From Bryopsis sp. KO-2023 (Eukaryota > Chlorophyta > Ulvophyceae > Bryopsidales > Bryopsidaceae), in contig BSYQ01000005.1 in the NCBI GenBank assembly GCA_030272585.1, positions 2,232,001-2,296,000 on the forward strand: DNA of 64,000 nucleotides, read 5' to 3'. Made by a program: the position numbers and the translations under genes. This document shows positions 50,498-62,554 of this stretch, piece by piece (the stretch's first letter is position 1; every line of letters starts with the position of its first letter). Below the pieces are notes generated by a model. It was not told the DNA's origin, made no database searches, and saw nothing but the letters and a program-made list of their open reading frames with translations.

Positions 50498-52208
50498 ATG
50501 CCGCAGCGACGTGGCGAGGTCGAAACTGAGAGCGATGACGGTGAGTGTGGGGATGGACGCGCTTGCACGCCGCTTTGTGCGGCTGCGGGTGACGTTCCTC
50601 CATTTCGCCGAGTTACACCATCGCCTCAGCGTAACACGTGCGGTGGAAGGTTGTCAGCTCCACCCTCCAGCCCGATTGTGTTCAGCAGCACAAGAAACAG
50701 TCTTCTGCCTCTCTCTTATTTGTGGCGTCAAGACGTCTTCTCATACGTTCCACATTGGATGCTTAAATAGGACGAGTGCGGAGTGTGGAGTCCGTGTAGG
50801 CGTGTTCGTTTGACTTTCGTGATGCTGTTCTGCAGAACCGCTGAGTCCGGCGTTCATCCACACAACGAGCAATGTGACGTCGAGGTCACTGGAGTTCGAG
50901 TCCTTGGAGCAAGCTCGCAGCGCTGGGCCCAGCGGGGCTGCAGCTGGAGCTCCAGCTGGAGATGCAGCGTCGGGACCAGCTCTTCCCCCAAGACGACGAC
51001 GACGTCGAAGAGGGTTTGGGCTCAGTGGAGTAGTGAATACGCTTGTTTTAGGTGAGTGCCGCTGTGGACGAGAACGCCGTCGACGAGGAGGTCCGTGGAA
51101 TTTCATGGTTCCCCCCTTTCAAATGTGCTGCATTGAAGCTGAAAGCCCCACCTACAATGCAAATGAGTGATCTGTGGGACCACCAATCAGAAGAGAATAA
51201 ATTCTATCTTACTGCATATAACAGCGGAAATTAAAGGTTTCATTAAAAAAAGAGATCGATCCAGAATAATTTCTAGAATCTTGAAAATCATTCCAGAAAT
51301 GGTGAAAATTTTCAGCAATTTGAGAACAAATCTTCATTTCCAGAAGATCACCGAAAAATGGATCCGCAATCATAATTATTTTTACAAAATGCCACACAGA
51401 GGTTGGAAAAAAAAAGCATGTATGATGCATGTACATTTTTTATGACCTTTTCTTTTGTCCGGTATGGTATTTTGAATCGCAAGTATGTTTCACGCTGTCA
51501 TTTTCATGTTTGCGATATTTGAATTCATTCTGGTGGATGTTTAGGATTGGGATCATGGGGGGCCTACTGTGGATGGCAGTCCAAGAATATTCGGTTGTCA
51601 ATCGAGTTTGGGGCAGGCTTGGCCTGGGGGCTGTGGACTGGATTGGCATATGTCAAGAGTTACCGAAGAATGAGGTACTTGCTTCATTTTTTATATTAGC
51701 TGCTTTTTTCTGCGAAGAAAGGATAGACTTTCGTCAAGAAAGAAGGGAAAAAATAAAGGAGATATATAAATATGTGAACTTGAAATCTATTTATAAACTG
51801 CAGAAAAATGATAGAATGATAAAAATGATATGTGTGGTGGTGTGAGTGGTTTGGGTGCTTGTGTTGCAACTGGGATATGACATTGTTATTTTGATTTTGC
51901 GGGTGGGAATGGGGATTGGGAATTGATACCTTCTGTGCAGTCTAATGAATGGATGTTTTGTGCTACAGGCGTGCAAAGGATATGCTGAGGTGTGGCCTCG
52001 CTGCTACGATGGATAAACGGCGGCTCAAGGAAATGAGTAAAGGGGCAGCTTACTGGGTTTCCTTTGAAGGGGAGGAGAAGGCAGAATGCATGAACACGAT
52101 GATCAAGCAAATGTGGCCCTTCTATGAAAGAGCGATTTGCAAACAGGTCTGGCTTAGAAGATTTTTTGCTTTTGAAAAAAAGAAGTTACAAAAAAGTGAA
52201 AGGTAGAG

Positions 52209-52240
<32 letters not shown>

Positions 52241-55200
52241 CAGTACCAGTATCAATCAATCCATCATGACATCCTTGGGAAGGCTGCTGAGGCTTGTTTC
52301 TAGTCAGTCTACCATTATCGGAAATTTCCCGGTCGTCACTCCACAGTAACAGGAAACAGACAACCAATGAAACAAGCTCTGGTGATGGGTGTAGGTGGTT
52401 GCTACTGTGGAGCCCTTGCTGCAGAGGTTCAAACCCCCCTTCGTGAGCTCCATCAAGTTCCGAAAGCTGACATTCGGCGACATGCCGTTCAAGTTTACCC
52501 ACATGAAGGTGATCCGAGAAGCTGAGGATGAGATTGTGTTGGAGGCGGGCGTACGGTATGCAATTGTTTCTTGCCAAAAGTAGTGCATGGATTGTAAAAG
52601 GCCCCCCTGCATCCAATGTTCAATAAGTGACCTGGGCAATTAGTACAGAAATCTGTCAGGGTTGCGAGAACTGCTCTGGCAAAGACAAGGAAATGTGATA
52701 TGGGCCATCCACCATTTTCATCCTTTAACAACAAACTCTTTCAGTGTTTAAACAAGGAAGGAAACAGAACACATTCAGCATTTTTTGGAGGTCTTTTTCG
52801 ATCCTTTTTTCCCCCTAGTTTTCATACATTTGATTGAAAAAAACACCCCATTTTTTGCTTTTCTTTTTGGGCATCTTGGACTTTTGGCGGGGGGCGAATC
52901 TCTCTAAGGAACAACCCACAAGAAATAAGAGTGAGGGCAGATAGTCGGCATTGGTAATACGGGTTTATAACTATTCCAAATGGTATGGGTTTTTTGCAGG
53001 TGGGGTGGTGAGGCTCATGTTGCCATCGGTGTTGATCTGATCGGAGGGGCCTTCATTTCCCCCAGTGTCAGGAGGCTCAACTTTTTTGCAATGACGAGGA
53101 TCACTTTGACAAGATTCGTTCCCACCATCCCTTGTTTCGGTGCCGTTCTGGTTTCTCTTCAACGAGCCCCAATGGTAGGAAACACATCTGGTCGGAAGAC
53201 ACCCTCAGCAGTTTTGTCGCATTCGTCTTTCTCTGACCTCACTTCAATGAGGTTCGATTTTCACAAGAAACATGCAGGGACTGCTGGCAAATATCTGTTG
53301 CATGCATGATATTCTCGGGTTGCAAGGACATGCTTTTTCATTCAGTATATGAACATGTGCGTCTGACTCGGCTGCTCTTAAACCTTCCGCAGGTGACTTT
53401 TGACATCAATTGTGGTCCTGGGGTCGGAAACGCGATCGAGGCTTGGCTGAAGCCTTTCCTCACCAACAACATTTTGGGAAACCTGTTGGTGTGGCCCAAC
53501 AGAATTGTGGTGAGTTGTTCGGTATCCTCTGCAATCAGCCATAAATTTTCATCAGCACATTCCTGTGAAGCATGCTTGTTTTTGATCGGTGTTTCGATTT
53601 TTCCCAGGTCCCGCTGCTGCCGGAAGAGGTGATTGGCCCCTATGACACACTCAATTTGACAACAAAGGGAATCCTTCGAGTGAGGGTGATTTCCGCCTCA
53701 AATTTGATGAAAGCTGATGTGATTGGAAAGGGCGATCCCTTTGCTGTGCTGGAAACAGTCCCCTTGCAACCAGCAAAGACAAAGGTAAGTTTTTTTTCCT
53801 CAGCGGTTTGTGTGTCCGATAAGAACGTGGGGTCGACCCGAAGCTGGAAAATTAAGAATCTGTCCACCCGAAATAAAATTCGCTGTCACCCCGCTTGATT
53901 TTCTTGGTTTGTGATTTTCAAGGTCATCAAGAACACAGACAGCCCTTTCTGGGACGAGGAGAAGTTTTTGAAGGTCCAGGAAATTGAACAGGTTGGTGAA
54001 TGCGTATGCTCTTTGCTAGTTCTGTATGTATATGTCTTGAGCCATCTATTGATGCTATTCTGTGATGTGGCGTTGGTGTTTTTTTGAAATAGATCCTTCG
54101 GGTGGAAGTTCGGGATTGGGAATCTCCTTTGAACAGTGCACTCACCTTTCAAACATCTGAGCTCCAAGGTGGGTATCTATACACAAGTGCAAAGAAGAAA
54201 TCATGTGGCTGGGAAAATACACCTCTGGGTGCATGCTGAAATGTTTGGTGTGCATATTCTCAGGTCGTTGTATAATCCCCATTGCCGATTTGCCTCTTGG
54301 TCAGATGGTCGATGCTGAATATGATTTAGGATTTGGAGAGTGGGGGCAAGAGGGGGGCCCAGTAAGTCACAAAACACAAAAATGCACACACACAGTAGTT
54401 TACAGGATTTGTGTGCATTTTATTTTATTCTCTGTATCATTCTGATCAAAGAATCAGCTGAGGTGAAACAAATAAGGGGGATTGAAAAAGAATGAATAAC
54501 TTCTTTCACAGCGATGCGTACTTTCACAGAAACTTGTGTAGACAGAAGTGTATTTATTCTCTTCTTTAGGAGAGATAGTGGAGTTTATGGGTGGATGACT
54601 AATTTGATCAATCTGATCAATCCTGAGAGGATAAGATTGTTTGCACGTGTAGGGAAGTGGGTACGGTACGATCCACCTTCAATTAACCTACCTGTCGCTG
54701 ACGGAGCTGAGGTCAGACCGTGTAGCGATTTCCACGTCTGGTAAAGAGGAGGAGGAGGAAGAAATGTTCAAGGGCATTCAGCGAGGCCTTGTGTTTATTC
54801 TGGTCGAGAGGGGCCACAATTTGATGTCGGTAGATGGAGGTCCAGGGAAAAGTGATCCATACTGCGTCATTTGGCTGGGAGGAGTGAAAAAAACAACGGA
54901 GTTCAGGAAAGACACTGCTGACCCTGTCTGGAACGAAAACATGGACTGGCCGAACATCAGTGCCAAGGATACGTTGTATCTTGAGGTGGGGAATGCGTGG
55001 ATGTGGTGGTTGGGTGTGAAAAACCCAATAGAATGTTGCTGCGAGTTCGACCGATGTTTGGTGAATTGTGATGGGAAAGAACGTCATGTGGTCAAAACAC
55101 CTGACAAAAAACATGGAGAGGACGCTGAATTTGCTTGTCCCAAATGTCCTTTTGTGAATGAGGAGAGCTCCCTGGTGTGTGGTTTCAGGTTTACGACAAG

Positions 55201-56258
55201 GGCAAAATCAGTGACAAGCTCCTGGGAAGAGCCAAGATCGATATGTGCATCGTGGCTTTGGAGTTTGCTAAGGACGACGTCCGAAGGCCTATCAAAACCA
55301 ACATGAGCCTGGAGGGGGGTAACGGAGACGTGGTCTTGTTCATGGAGTGGGTGCCCTTGGACCACAACCCCATTCCTCGCCCTCGATCCATATTGAGAAC
55401 CCCCACTGGATTGTTTGGTGAGTTGGAGCGTGGGGTTCTGTATGCGCGCCTAGTGCGTGCCAAAAACCTGAGGAACGTCGATGCCATTGGAGTGAGCGAC
55501 CCTTACTGCTTGATGAAGGTGTGTTGTTGTGGAGCAAAGTCTTACAATTGGGGATGAACTTGTGACGAATGTTGTTGGAGCTGGTTGGCGATATTTGGAA
55601 GTGCTGAACACATTCAAACTGAATCGAAGAATGCAACACTCTGTTTCGACAGGCTCCATGATGATATCGGTGTAGCTTTCTGTGTGTCAGTCAATGAATC
55701 AGAGCTGGGCAGTGAAGTGTGTGCGTCTCCAGATTTCACTTCAGCTGATTCTCTATGTATTTTTTCAGCAAAAACAAGCACCATAGGCCCACCAGTCTAA
55801 CAATAATAACTCAAGTTCCCCATAATTGCATTCAAGTCTTACTCCTTAGTTTACATTCTTGCTGCTTGTCGTATGAAACTGATTTGTGCTTGAATCATGT
55901 CCAGATCGGGGGAAACGAGAAGAAGTCCAAAATCATCTCCAACAATCTCAACCCTGTATGGAACGAAACGTTCCTGTGGGTGGGCTGCAGCGTCAAAGAC
56001 ACTCTCAATGTGTTCGTCAAGGATGATGGACCTTTCAAAGACACAGTTCTGGGAAGATTTGACGTCCCATTGGCCAATGCTGTCAATCCACCAGCCGTCG
56101 TCCACACTTTCGATTGCTCCCTGTTTTCCAAGACTCGAAAACGGAAGGCCCAAGGGACAGTGACGGTGCAGTTGCTCTACGTTCTGAGGACTGCAAAAGA
56201 TAAAACACCCATACCAGAGGAGCCTGAATGGCCACCTGTTGATGGCTCGACCCAATGA
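50498..56258 (+). CDS. Extended-synaptotagmin/tricalbin-like protein: TM region, SMP domain, three C2 domains
   Basis: About fourteen exons: 50498-50540, 50836-51051, 51545-51670, 51970-52146, 52395-52555, 53001-53173, 53393-53511, 53609-53788, 53924-53990, 54093-54171, 54264-54361, 54719-54985, 55189-55518 and 55906-56258. After a polar N-terminus with an Arg tract (PPRRRRRRR), two hydrophobic stretches (GFGLSGVVNTLVLG; AGLAWGLWTGLAYV) form an ER hairpin or TM anchor. The SMP domain follows (EEKAECMNTMIKQMWPF, KFRKLTFGDMPFKFTHMKV, WGGEAHVAIGVDLIGG, VTFDINCGPGVGNAIEAWL). C2A starts at KGILRVRVISASNLMKADVIGKGDPF, C2B at GLVFILVERGHNL then GKSDPYCVIWLG, and C2C at GVLYARLVRAKNLRNVDAIGVSDPYC then NNLNPVWNETF. 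C2A and C2C keep several of the expected Ca2+-binding Asp positions. The family tethers ER to plasma membrane and moves lipids. Three C2 domains are more than the two usual in plant SYT proteins. Confidence 0.9.
52208..52236. repeat. CA microsatellite in an SMP-gene intron
   Basis: About fourteen AC/CA units lie in the intron between the exons ending near 52146 and starting near 52395. Confidence 0.85.
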
Positions 56259-57060
56259 CTGACATGTAAGAATAATCTTTGGACCCAATACCAGGAACAG
56301 ATAATACCACTGTGTGGTGCGAAGATTTAATGGACCATTGTTTATTTAGTTGTTGGTTTGTTTGATTGGACCGGTGTTTGAGATTCGGAGGTTTCTAAGG
56401 TGGATGCGCTCTATGGTGCATATCAGAAAATTCGGAATGTCTGACACCATGGTTGTGTGTTGTTTTTCTGTTGCATGCAGGTTGGTTGCTTGTATTTGTG
56501 AAGTGAATAAGCGCAAGAGAGAAGATATATTTTTGTTCAACTTTTTTGTTCTATGCTTTTTGTTTTGACACTATTTGGCCCTCACCTTCAAATGGGAGGG
56601 GATTTTGGAAGGGCCGGGGGGGGGGGGTGAAGCAACTGGGAAGAAAAAGAAACGGACTGTACAATTGTTGTGCTTTTTTTTTGGTTTTTATCAGATCGTC
56701 GTTTGGTCCTTGGTTCATTAAATGTCTGGAAAAGAATTTGCGAACGCCTCTCTGTGCTGATGTAAAGATATGTTTCTCACAGCCAGTTCTGCAACAAAGA
56801 AACCAATGTTCCCAAGAGCAGAGTTTCTTGACAATTCTGCTCCTCAATCGCTCCGCAAGCGCGAAAAAACATACATCCCTGGAGGCGATGAGAAGCTGAT
56901 CGACAGGTTGACCAGCGAATGTTAGTATGTACATACACCAGCGAATGAGACCCCGTCTGTTCAGGTGTGGATCACGTCCAGCTGAGGCGGACGAGGACAA
57001 ATCTGACCATTTCCTTCGCTCCACGGATTTCACCCAGCGAAATCAAAAGGCACGAGTGCC
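56259..57060. other. Intergenic between SMP-C2 gene and Beclin
   Basis: This holds the 3' UTR of the SMP-C2 gene and the Beclin promoter in tandem orientation. A G run lies near 56620-56628 and a T run near 56675-56683. No gene is supported. Confidence 0.4.
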
Positions 57061-59610
57061 ATGGATCAGGTCGTCTTTTGTTGCCAAGAATGTCGCTCCC
57101 TGTTGACGATGTCTGGCCTGGAGCCAGCAGCCGGTGGGGAAAGAGCAGGGAGCCAAGCCCAGAGCCTGCCAACTTCTGTGTCGAACTCCAGTTCCAACGC
57201 TCCGTCGACAACAGAAGGTGGGCTTCGAGTGGAGGAGTCGTTCGTGTTGTTGGAGGACAAAAAGGGGCAGCGGCCCTCGGCAGGGACTTATCGAACCATG
57301 GACGAGTCTTTCGTCGTTTTGGGGCCCGCTTCATTGACTAAACACCAGCAATGGAGCCAACAACCACCAGGGGAGCCCAGTGCAGGGGCAAACTTCGAAT
57401 CCAAGGTGTGGAATTATTGTCTATGGATTTCATTCAGACATCACCACGTCTGTCTTGGATTACACAGTTACACATGATAATCTGTAGGACTCGTCAAAAA
57501 GTGCACCACACTTTTTGAAGTGGTGTTCAATTGAAGCCTATCCTCCATCTTTTTGTGCTGTAAAGACAGATTTGTGCCAAAGCAGAACTTCTTAATAATT
57601 GCTTTTCTCAAGAAACCGACCTGAAAATATCACAGGTATTGTTAGTGTGTGATTGGTGCAATTCGGAAAGGGCTGGCCAACGAACATTTGAATTAAAACA
57701 AAACACACACAGACAAAAACATTCCAATTGTGCTGATGTGGTGCCAGGTCAGGGCTTTCGCTAAGATCTTCGAGCTGGCCTCGGAGGAAACAGGGGTGGA
57801 CCACCCTCTGTGCATCGATTGCGCCAGTCAAGTCAGACTGGAGGTGGAGAACCAAAAGAAAGAAATCGAGGCTGAAATTGCAGAGTACACTGCAGCTGTG
57901 CAATTGCTGGAAAAAGAAGAAGGGGAAGCTGCATCACTGGACGAACTGTCTAAAGAAATCGAATTGGTGGGGTGGAAATTATCGGGATGCTTGTGTGACT
58001 GGTGACATTTCCAGAATGTCAGAATATATATCCTGTGTGTTGCAGGAGACCTCAACCTGATTTTCTTACAGGCTTTTGCCTTTCCCAAATTTTTGATTCC
58101 ATTTGGAACATGTTTTTCTTATCTTGTCACTGTTTTCAATTTGCGAATAATCTTTTCCATTGAAGTACATCCCCAGTAGTCTCGAAAAAAGTTTGCCCTT
58201 CTGGTCAGACCAGCAACATAGCAGCACTGGTGAGGTCAGCAATCTCTAGATAATTGAATCTTTTTGGTGTGGTCGGTGTTGTGAAGGCCAGGCAAGAGTG
58301 TGAGAATGAAAGGATCCGTGCGGAAAAAATGGAGGCTGATCTTCGAGAGGCAGAAAAGGAGTTGGCACAGCTGGAAGCCATCGCTGAAGAAATGGATGAA
58401 TTGGAGGAACGCTACTGGCATGATTTCAATGACTACCATTTGCAACTTCAGGTATGGAGAGGAGGGGCAACTGTGGTAAATCAGAAAACAGACACTGGAT
58501 CGAATGGGGGAGCTCGATATGCCGGCAAGGGTTTTACCTTGTTTCAACTGAAAAAACATTCAAAGGCATTTAATGGTATGGAGAGGAGGCATTCAATGGG
58601 TATATTTCTTCATTCGATCATGGTTTTGCTGCACCCATGCAGGCACATGTGGAGGAAAAGGCTGCGTTGGTGAAGAAATCCAATCAAGCCAAGGAGAGAT
58701 TGGACTGGTTGAAGCAATTGAATGTGTACAGCGATGCATTCAAGATTTCTCATGATGGTCCCTTTGGGGCAATCAGTGGCTTCAGAATGGGTAGAACCTC
58801 CGACATCAAAGTCGACTGGGATGAGATCAATTGTGCATGGGGACAGGCAGTGCTTCTCCTACACACGATGGCTCAAGCCTGCGGGTGCGTTTGGACCTGG
58901 GTGGTTTTTCTTCGACAAAAGAATTGTTTGATGCTGAGAACAGACATGGGCTGCACAAGCCTCAATCGATCGGCCAATATATCCTCGTTGCCAGTTTGCT
59001 TCGCCGATCGATATTTCTTTTTGGTCTACATTGTAATCTGTAAGCAATAAGTTGTGTTTCAAAGTGCTGAGGGAAAAAAAATCTGTTTGATCAACTTCGT
59101 TCTACCATTGGTGAGGGTTTTTGTCGGTATGTGTCTGAAGGTAGGTTTGATTTCTCTTTTTTTTTTCTCAGGTGCACTTTTTCAAATTATCACCTCGTTC
59201 CTTTGGGGAGTCGTCCCAAGATCATCGAAAAGGAGCAAAAAGGAGGCGACGGTAAATCCTACGAACTCTTTGGCCCCGTTCCGAAACTGTTTTGCTGGTC
59301 CTACGATGGAGGCATGGTGTGCTACTTGGCCTGCCTGAAAGAATTTGCAGATTTTGCGCATCAAAAGGACCTGGCAGAGGGCAAAGAGGAGACTTTCTTG
59401 CTGCCGTTTTCCATAGAGGGGGACAAGGTCAACAATATGACGATCAAATCGGCCTTCAACACGAGTGCCAAATGGACGAAGGCACTGAAGTATATGCTGG
59501 CCAATCTGCACGCGTGCATGACTTGGCTGGTGGAATGGGAGGCGAGGCAAAGCAGGCGGCGACAAGGCTTAGGGCATGATGGGTCCGAACCCAGAAGGTC
59601 CAGGAGTTGA
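57061..59610 (+). CDS. ATG6: Beclin 1 / ATG6, autophagy PI3-kinase complex subunit
   Basis: Five exons join exactly in phase to 469 residues: 57061-57405, 57748-57966, 58287-58451, 58643-58884 and 59172-59610. The N-terminus has the family CxxC (FCCQECRSLL), then a disordered Ser-rich part with two copies of an ESFVxL motif (EESFVLLED, DESFVVLGP), the second like the family's VVL segment before the coil. HPLCIDCASQV precedes a coiled coil (QKKEIEAEIAEYTAAV to LEAIAEEMDELEERYWHDFND). The evolutionarily conserved C-terminal domain follows: LNVYSDAFKISHDGPFGAISGFRMGR, WDEINCAWGQAVLLLHTMA, SNYHLVPLGSRPKI and TKALKYMLANLHACMTWL. The length fits the family (430-550). It should act with VPS34 and VPS15 in autophagosome nucleation and endosomal sorting. 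Confidence 0.95.
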
Positions 59611-60679
59611 TCACGGATTGTCTTTTTTCTTTTTTTTCGTTTCCGTTGTTTCAACCTCTGAAAAAAATTACACAAGAGGAGAAAATAGTCGATAGGAAGG
59701 AGGGGATAGTTGGTGTAACTGAGAACAGCCCATGGAGGGTTCCTCTTCCCCACCAGCTCATTCTGGCAGTGGTTCCAACCAAGACAATTTTTTTTGTTTC
59801 TCTGGAAGAAGACGAGAAAGAGGCCCAAGTGCAAAATTAATTTCACATCTTTTCCACATTTTTGTGGCAGCCGTAGGCATGACACAGTACTTCTTGTATC
59901 CTGCCTAGGAATATCATTTTGTAAATTACTCAGGATGGGATGTTTCAGTTTCTGGGGCACTTCTACCTCTGAAGGGGGGGGGGATTGCTAGTGAGGCTGT
60001 CGGTGGGTGTTTTGTAATTCCTTGAAAATGTATAAATTGGGGACTTGAGATGTTCAGAGAAGAACAAGCAAGTGGCAGCAGAGAAGCGCAACATTGAACA
60101 CTTGATATGGCAACTCAAAACAGATGAATGAATGTTTAATTTTCATTAGTCAAACGTGCCCAACCATAGCCGTCCACAATGAGGTGATTTAGCCTACTCA
60201 AAACAGATGGGCATGTTTCTCTTCTTTTCTCCTCAGGCTAGGGGGCATTTGAGAACGCAAGTCAAACGAAAGGGAAAGGAGAAAACAGAAACATAGGGTG
60301 AAGGATTATCTAAATATATTCCAATTTCTCCAGTTCTTCTGGAAAAAAAAATATGTGGATTGAGGAGAAATTTTACAATTATTGCAGCACAACACATGGT
60401 GTTGATTCGGGTCGTTAGGTGGTTAATTTTGTTGATTAATGAAACATCGTTGAAGTTTGGAACAGTTGTGTTCACTCAAGGTGTTGTGTGTAAAAAGGGA
60501 GAGTGTCTCTATTTTGGGTAGATTGAGGAATATGGAATAGATTGGAGGAGATCGTGGTGGGAACTATTTGATTGTTGGTGTCGCTGTTTCCTGTAAGAAA
60601 GTTTGTTGTTCTCGACTCCTTTCTTCACCGCCTTTGCGGAACTCAGGGCTCTAGCCCGACTTATACAAGACTACACGTC
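59611..60679. other. Intergenic between Beclin and the retroelement
   Basis: This holds the Beclin 3' UTR. The right-hand part, up to about 60687, probably includes the 5' LTR of the retroelement, ending TTTTTACA just before a primer-binding-site-like sequence. The left edge of the LTR cannot be fixed because the matching 3' LTR is not in the window. No gene is seen. Confidence 0.4.
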
Positions 60680-60687
60680 TTTTTACA

Positions 60688-60699
60688 TGGTTTCGGAGC
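60688..60699 (+). other. Primer-binding-site-like sequence after LTR end
   Basis: TGGTTTCGGAGC follows TTTTTACA directly. It matches the plant-type initiator-tRNA-Met primer-binding site TGGTATCAGAGC at ten of twelve positions, and position just after a CA dinucleotide fits an LTR 3' end. The match is suggestive only. Confidence 0.45.
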
Positions 60700-60740
60700 A
60701 AGTATTCCTAGGAAAACTTTAGGAACAAGCGACGGGAAAC

Positions 60741-61770
60741 ATGGACAGCGAACAGGGCAGTGGGAATAGCCATGGCGAAAGAGACTCGCCACGAACAAAG
60801 TCGATACGCGACTTGGAAGCACGTTTGCAGATGCTGGAAGGAGCGCCTTCTCAGGGTCGAGTGCAAGGGGGAGACAGTCAAGTAGTTTTTGTATTGAGGG
60901 AAAAGATCAGGCTGAAACTCCCGCAAGCTTATGAAGGGTATGAGGATGAAAGGGAGATACATGAGTTTTTATTCGAGGTGCGACAGTATTTGAGGAATGG
61001 GAGTAAGGGACGAAAACGAACGAGCCTGGGTTTTAGGGTCGTTATTGAAAGGATCTGCTCAAACGTGGTTGCAAGGTTATTTTACAGCTCACGAGGAGGA
61101 GTATGAGGCGTTCGGTATCTCCTTTGAGGAGTTGTTTGAAGCGGTGAAGAAACAGTTTGGGTGACGAAATGCCTCCCAGCTCGCGCGAGAAAAGATTCGG
61201 AGTTTATCACAAGGAAGTGATAAAGTTTCGGACTACATACTAGCTTTCGGGAAGCTATCGTTGAAAATACCACACGCCACCCAGGAGGAGCAAGTGGCTA
61301 ACTTTTTGGTAGGACTTCGAAGAGAGATTCGCGCACTGGTGCAACTTCACCAGCCAAAAACGCTGGACCGCGCAACAGAGTTAGCCGAAATGGTGGCAGG
61401 GAACGATGCCGAGATGAATGGAAACGCAGGGAGTGGAGTGATGAGCGTGGGGACGTTGGAGGACCTGCAGTTTCCTATTACGCTCAACTCGCCAGGGCAC
61501 CTGCTAGCGATAATAGAAAAGGCAGTAAAAGTTCCATGGTTGGCGTACAAAATGAAGAGTTTCCTTGGCGTGGTGGAGTTTGGACATAAAGGGGGAATGG
61601 GGGCGCCGCGTTCGAAACGAGGATATCGAGGGGGTGGTCGAAAAGCGAAAGTGCACGTGGTGGATCACAGGGAGGCCGAGCAGGAAGCTGAGTCGGAAGA
61701 GTTCGGAGATTATCACTCGCCGTTTTCCGACGACGACAATGATTATGTGGGAACGCTGAGTTCGGCAAAA
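60741..61770 (+). pseudogene. Retrotransposon gag, frameshifted and interrupted
   Basis: The frame opens at ATG 60741 (MDSEQGSGNSHGERDSPRTK) with a short coiled segment (SIRDLEARLQMLEG). The core of the retrotransposon Gag domain is recognisable: LKLPQAYEGYEDEREIHEFL, then, after a +1 frame change near 61005, KGSAQTWLQGYF, FEELFEAVKKQFG, ARCASQ-type link (read NASQLAREKIRSL), DKVSDYILAF and EEQVANFLVGLRREIRALV. An in-frame TGA interrupts it at 61162-61164. After the capsid part comes a Gly/Arg-rich basic stretch (SKRGYRGGGRKAK) in place of a CCHC zinc knuckle, which I do not see. The capsid-like protein would assemble particles in the cytoplasm in an intact copy. Confidence 0.8.
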
Positions 61771-62208
61771 CCGAAGACTCAACTTCACGTGCGCGCTCGT
61801 ATCAACCAGCAGGTAACGAGCGTGTTTATCAATCCTGGGGCGGGAGTGAATATTATAAAGCTGTCTACTGTTCGCAAGTTGGGACTGCAGTACGAACCCG
61901 ACTCTCAAGTTCTGGAGGGGTTTGGGGAAACGCCAGGATCGAATGTGCTTCGCACAGTGGGACTTTTGAAAGCGCGTTTGGAAATTGGTGAAGCAGTACA
62001 ACCAGTTTGTTTTTCTGTTTGTCGAGGTTCGGGGGATACGATTATAGGAAAACTGACTCTGGGCGAGATGGACTTGAAAGTGGACTGTCAACGGGATCGT
62101 TTGGAACATGGTCCTTCCAGGGCGGTTATACCCTGTTTTGCAGTGCAAAAGAAGCGAAGCGAGATGGAAGTGGCGGAGCCTGGGACTTCAAAAAAAAAAT
62201 GGAGGTGA
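61771..62208 (+). pseudogene. Retropepsin-like domain with altered active site
   Basis: This continues the gag frame. QLHVRARINQQVTSVFI leads into NPGAGVNIIK at 61831-61860, where an aspartic protease should read D-[ST]-G-A. STVRKLGL and a downstream GSGDTIIG segment complete the retropepsin pattern. The catalytic Asp is Asn (AAT for GAT or GAC) and the following Thr or Ser is Pro. This copy should be inactive. The frame ends at 62206-62208 just after a run of A residues. Confidence 0.75.
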
Positions 62209-62210
62209 AA

Positions 62211-62554
62211 CGAAAACTGGTGTTGGCGTAGGTGGGGAAGTCCTGCAAGCGGCTGAAACGTGTATTATACGACCAGGCGAACAAACATGGGTTCGAACCC
62301 TTTATGGTGGAAAAGTGCCTGAAGGTGCTATCGGTATTGCTGGGGGTCGAAACAGCACGGCTGGTTCTCAAGGGATACTTGTGTCCCCCCTTGTCGTGGG
62401 CAAGAAAGATGAGGGTTCTGTATTGTGCCTGGGTATCAAAAATAGGGGGGAGCGCGCCGTTCGGGTGCTCAAAGGAGCTCGCGTGGGTGAGATCTTTTAT
62501 TTGCCTCTAAAAAACGAGGTTACCCCGACGCCGAAGACGATCAAACGGGAATGA
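62211..62554 (+). pseudogene. dUTPase-like region 1 of the retroelement
   Basis: This is in the +1 frame relative to the protease; the two frames overlap around the A run near 62188-62198. The protein has the order CIIRPGEQTWVRTL, KVPEGAIGIAGGRNSTAG, SQGILVSPLVV, then KNRGERAVRVLKGARVGEI. These line up with trimeric dUTPase motifs: P-x-G, GR-S-[ST]-xA then GI, the V-I-D region, and N-x-G followed by G-x-R-[IV]. The usual catalytic Asp of the GVID motif is not evident. The frame ends with TGA at 62552-62554, overlapping the next ATG. Identity is inferred from motif order only. Confidence 0.45.

Noticed and set aside
49563-50603. Overlapping minus- and plus-strand frames of 100-215 codons between NTT and the SMP-C2 gene
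   Set aside because: Arg/Pro-rich translations with no domain, in the promoter region of two divergent genes. Higher G+C lowers stop frequency and explains the long frames.
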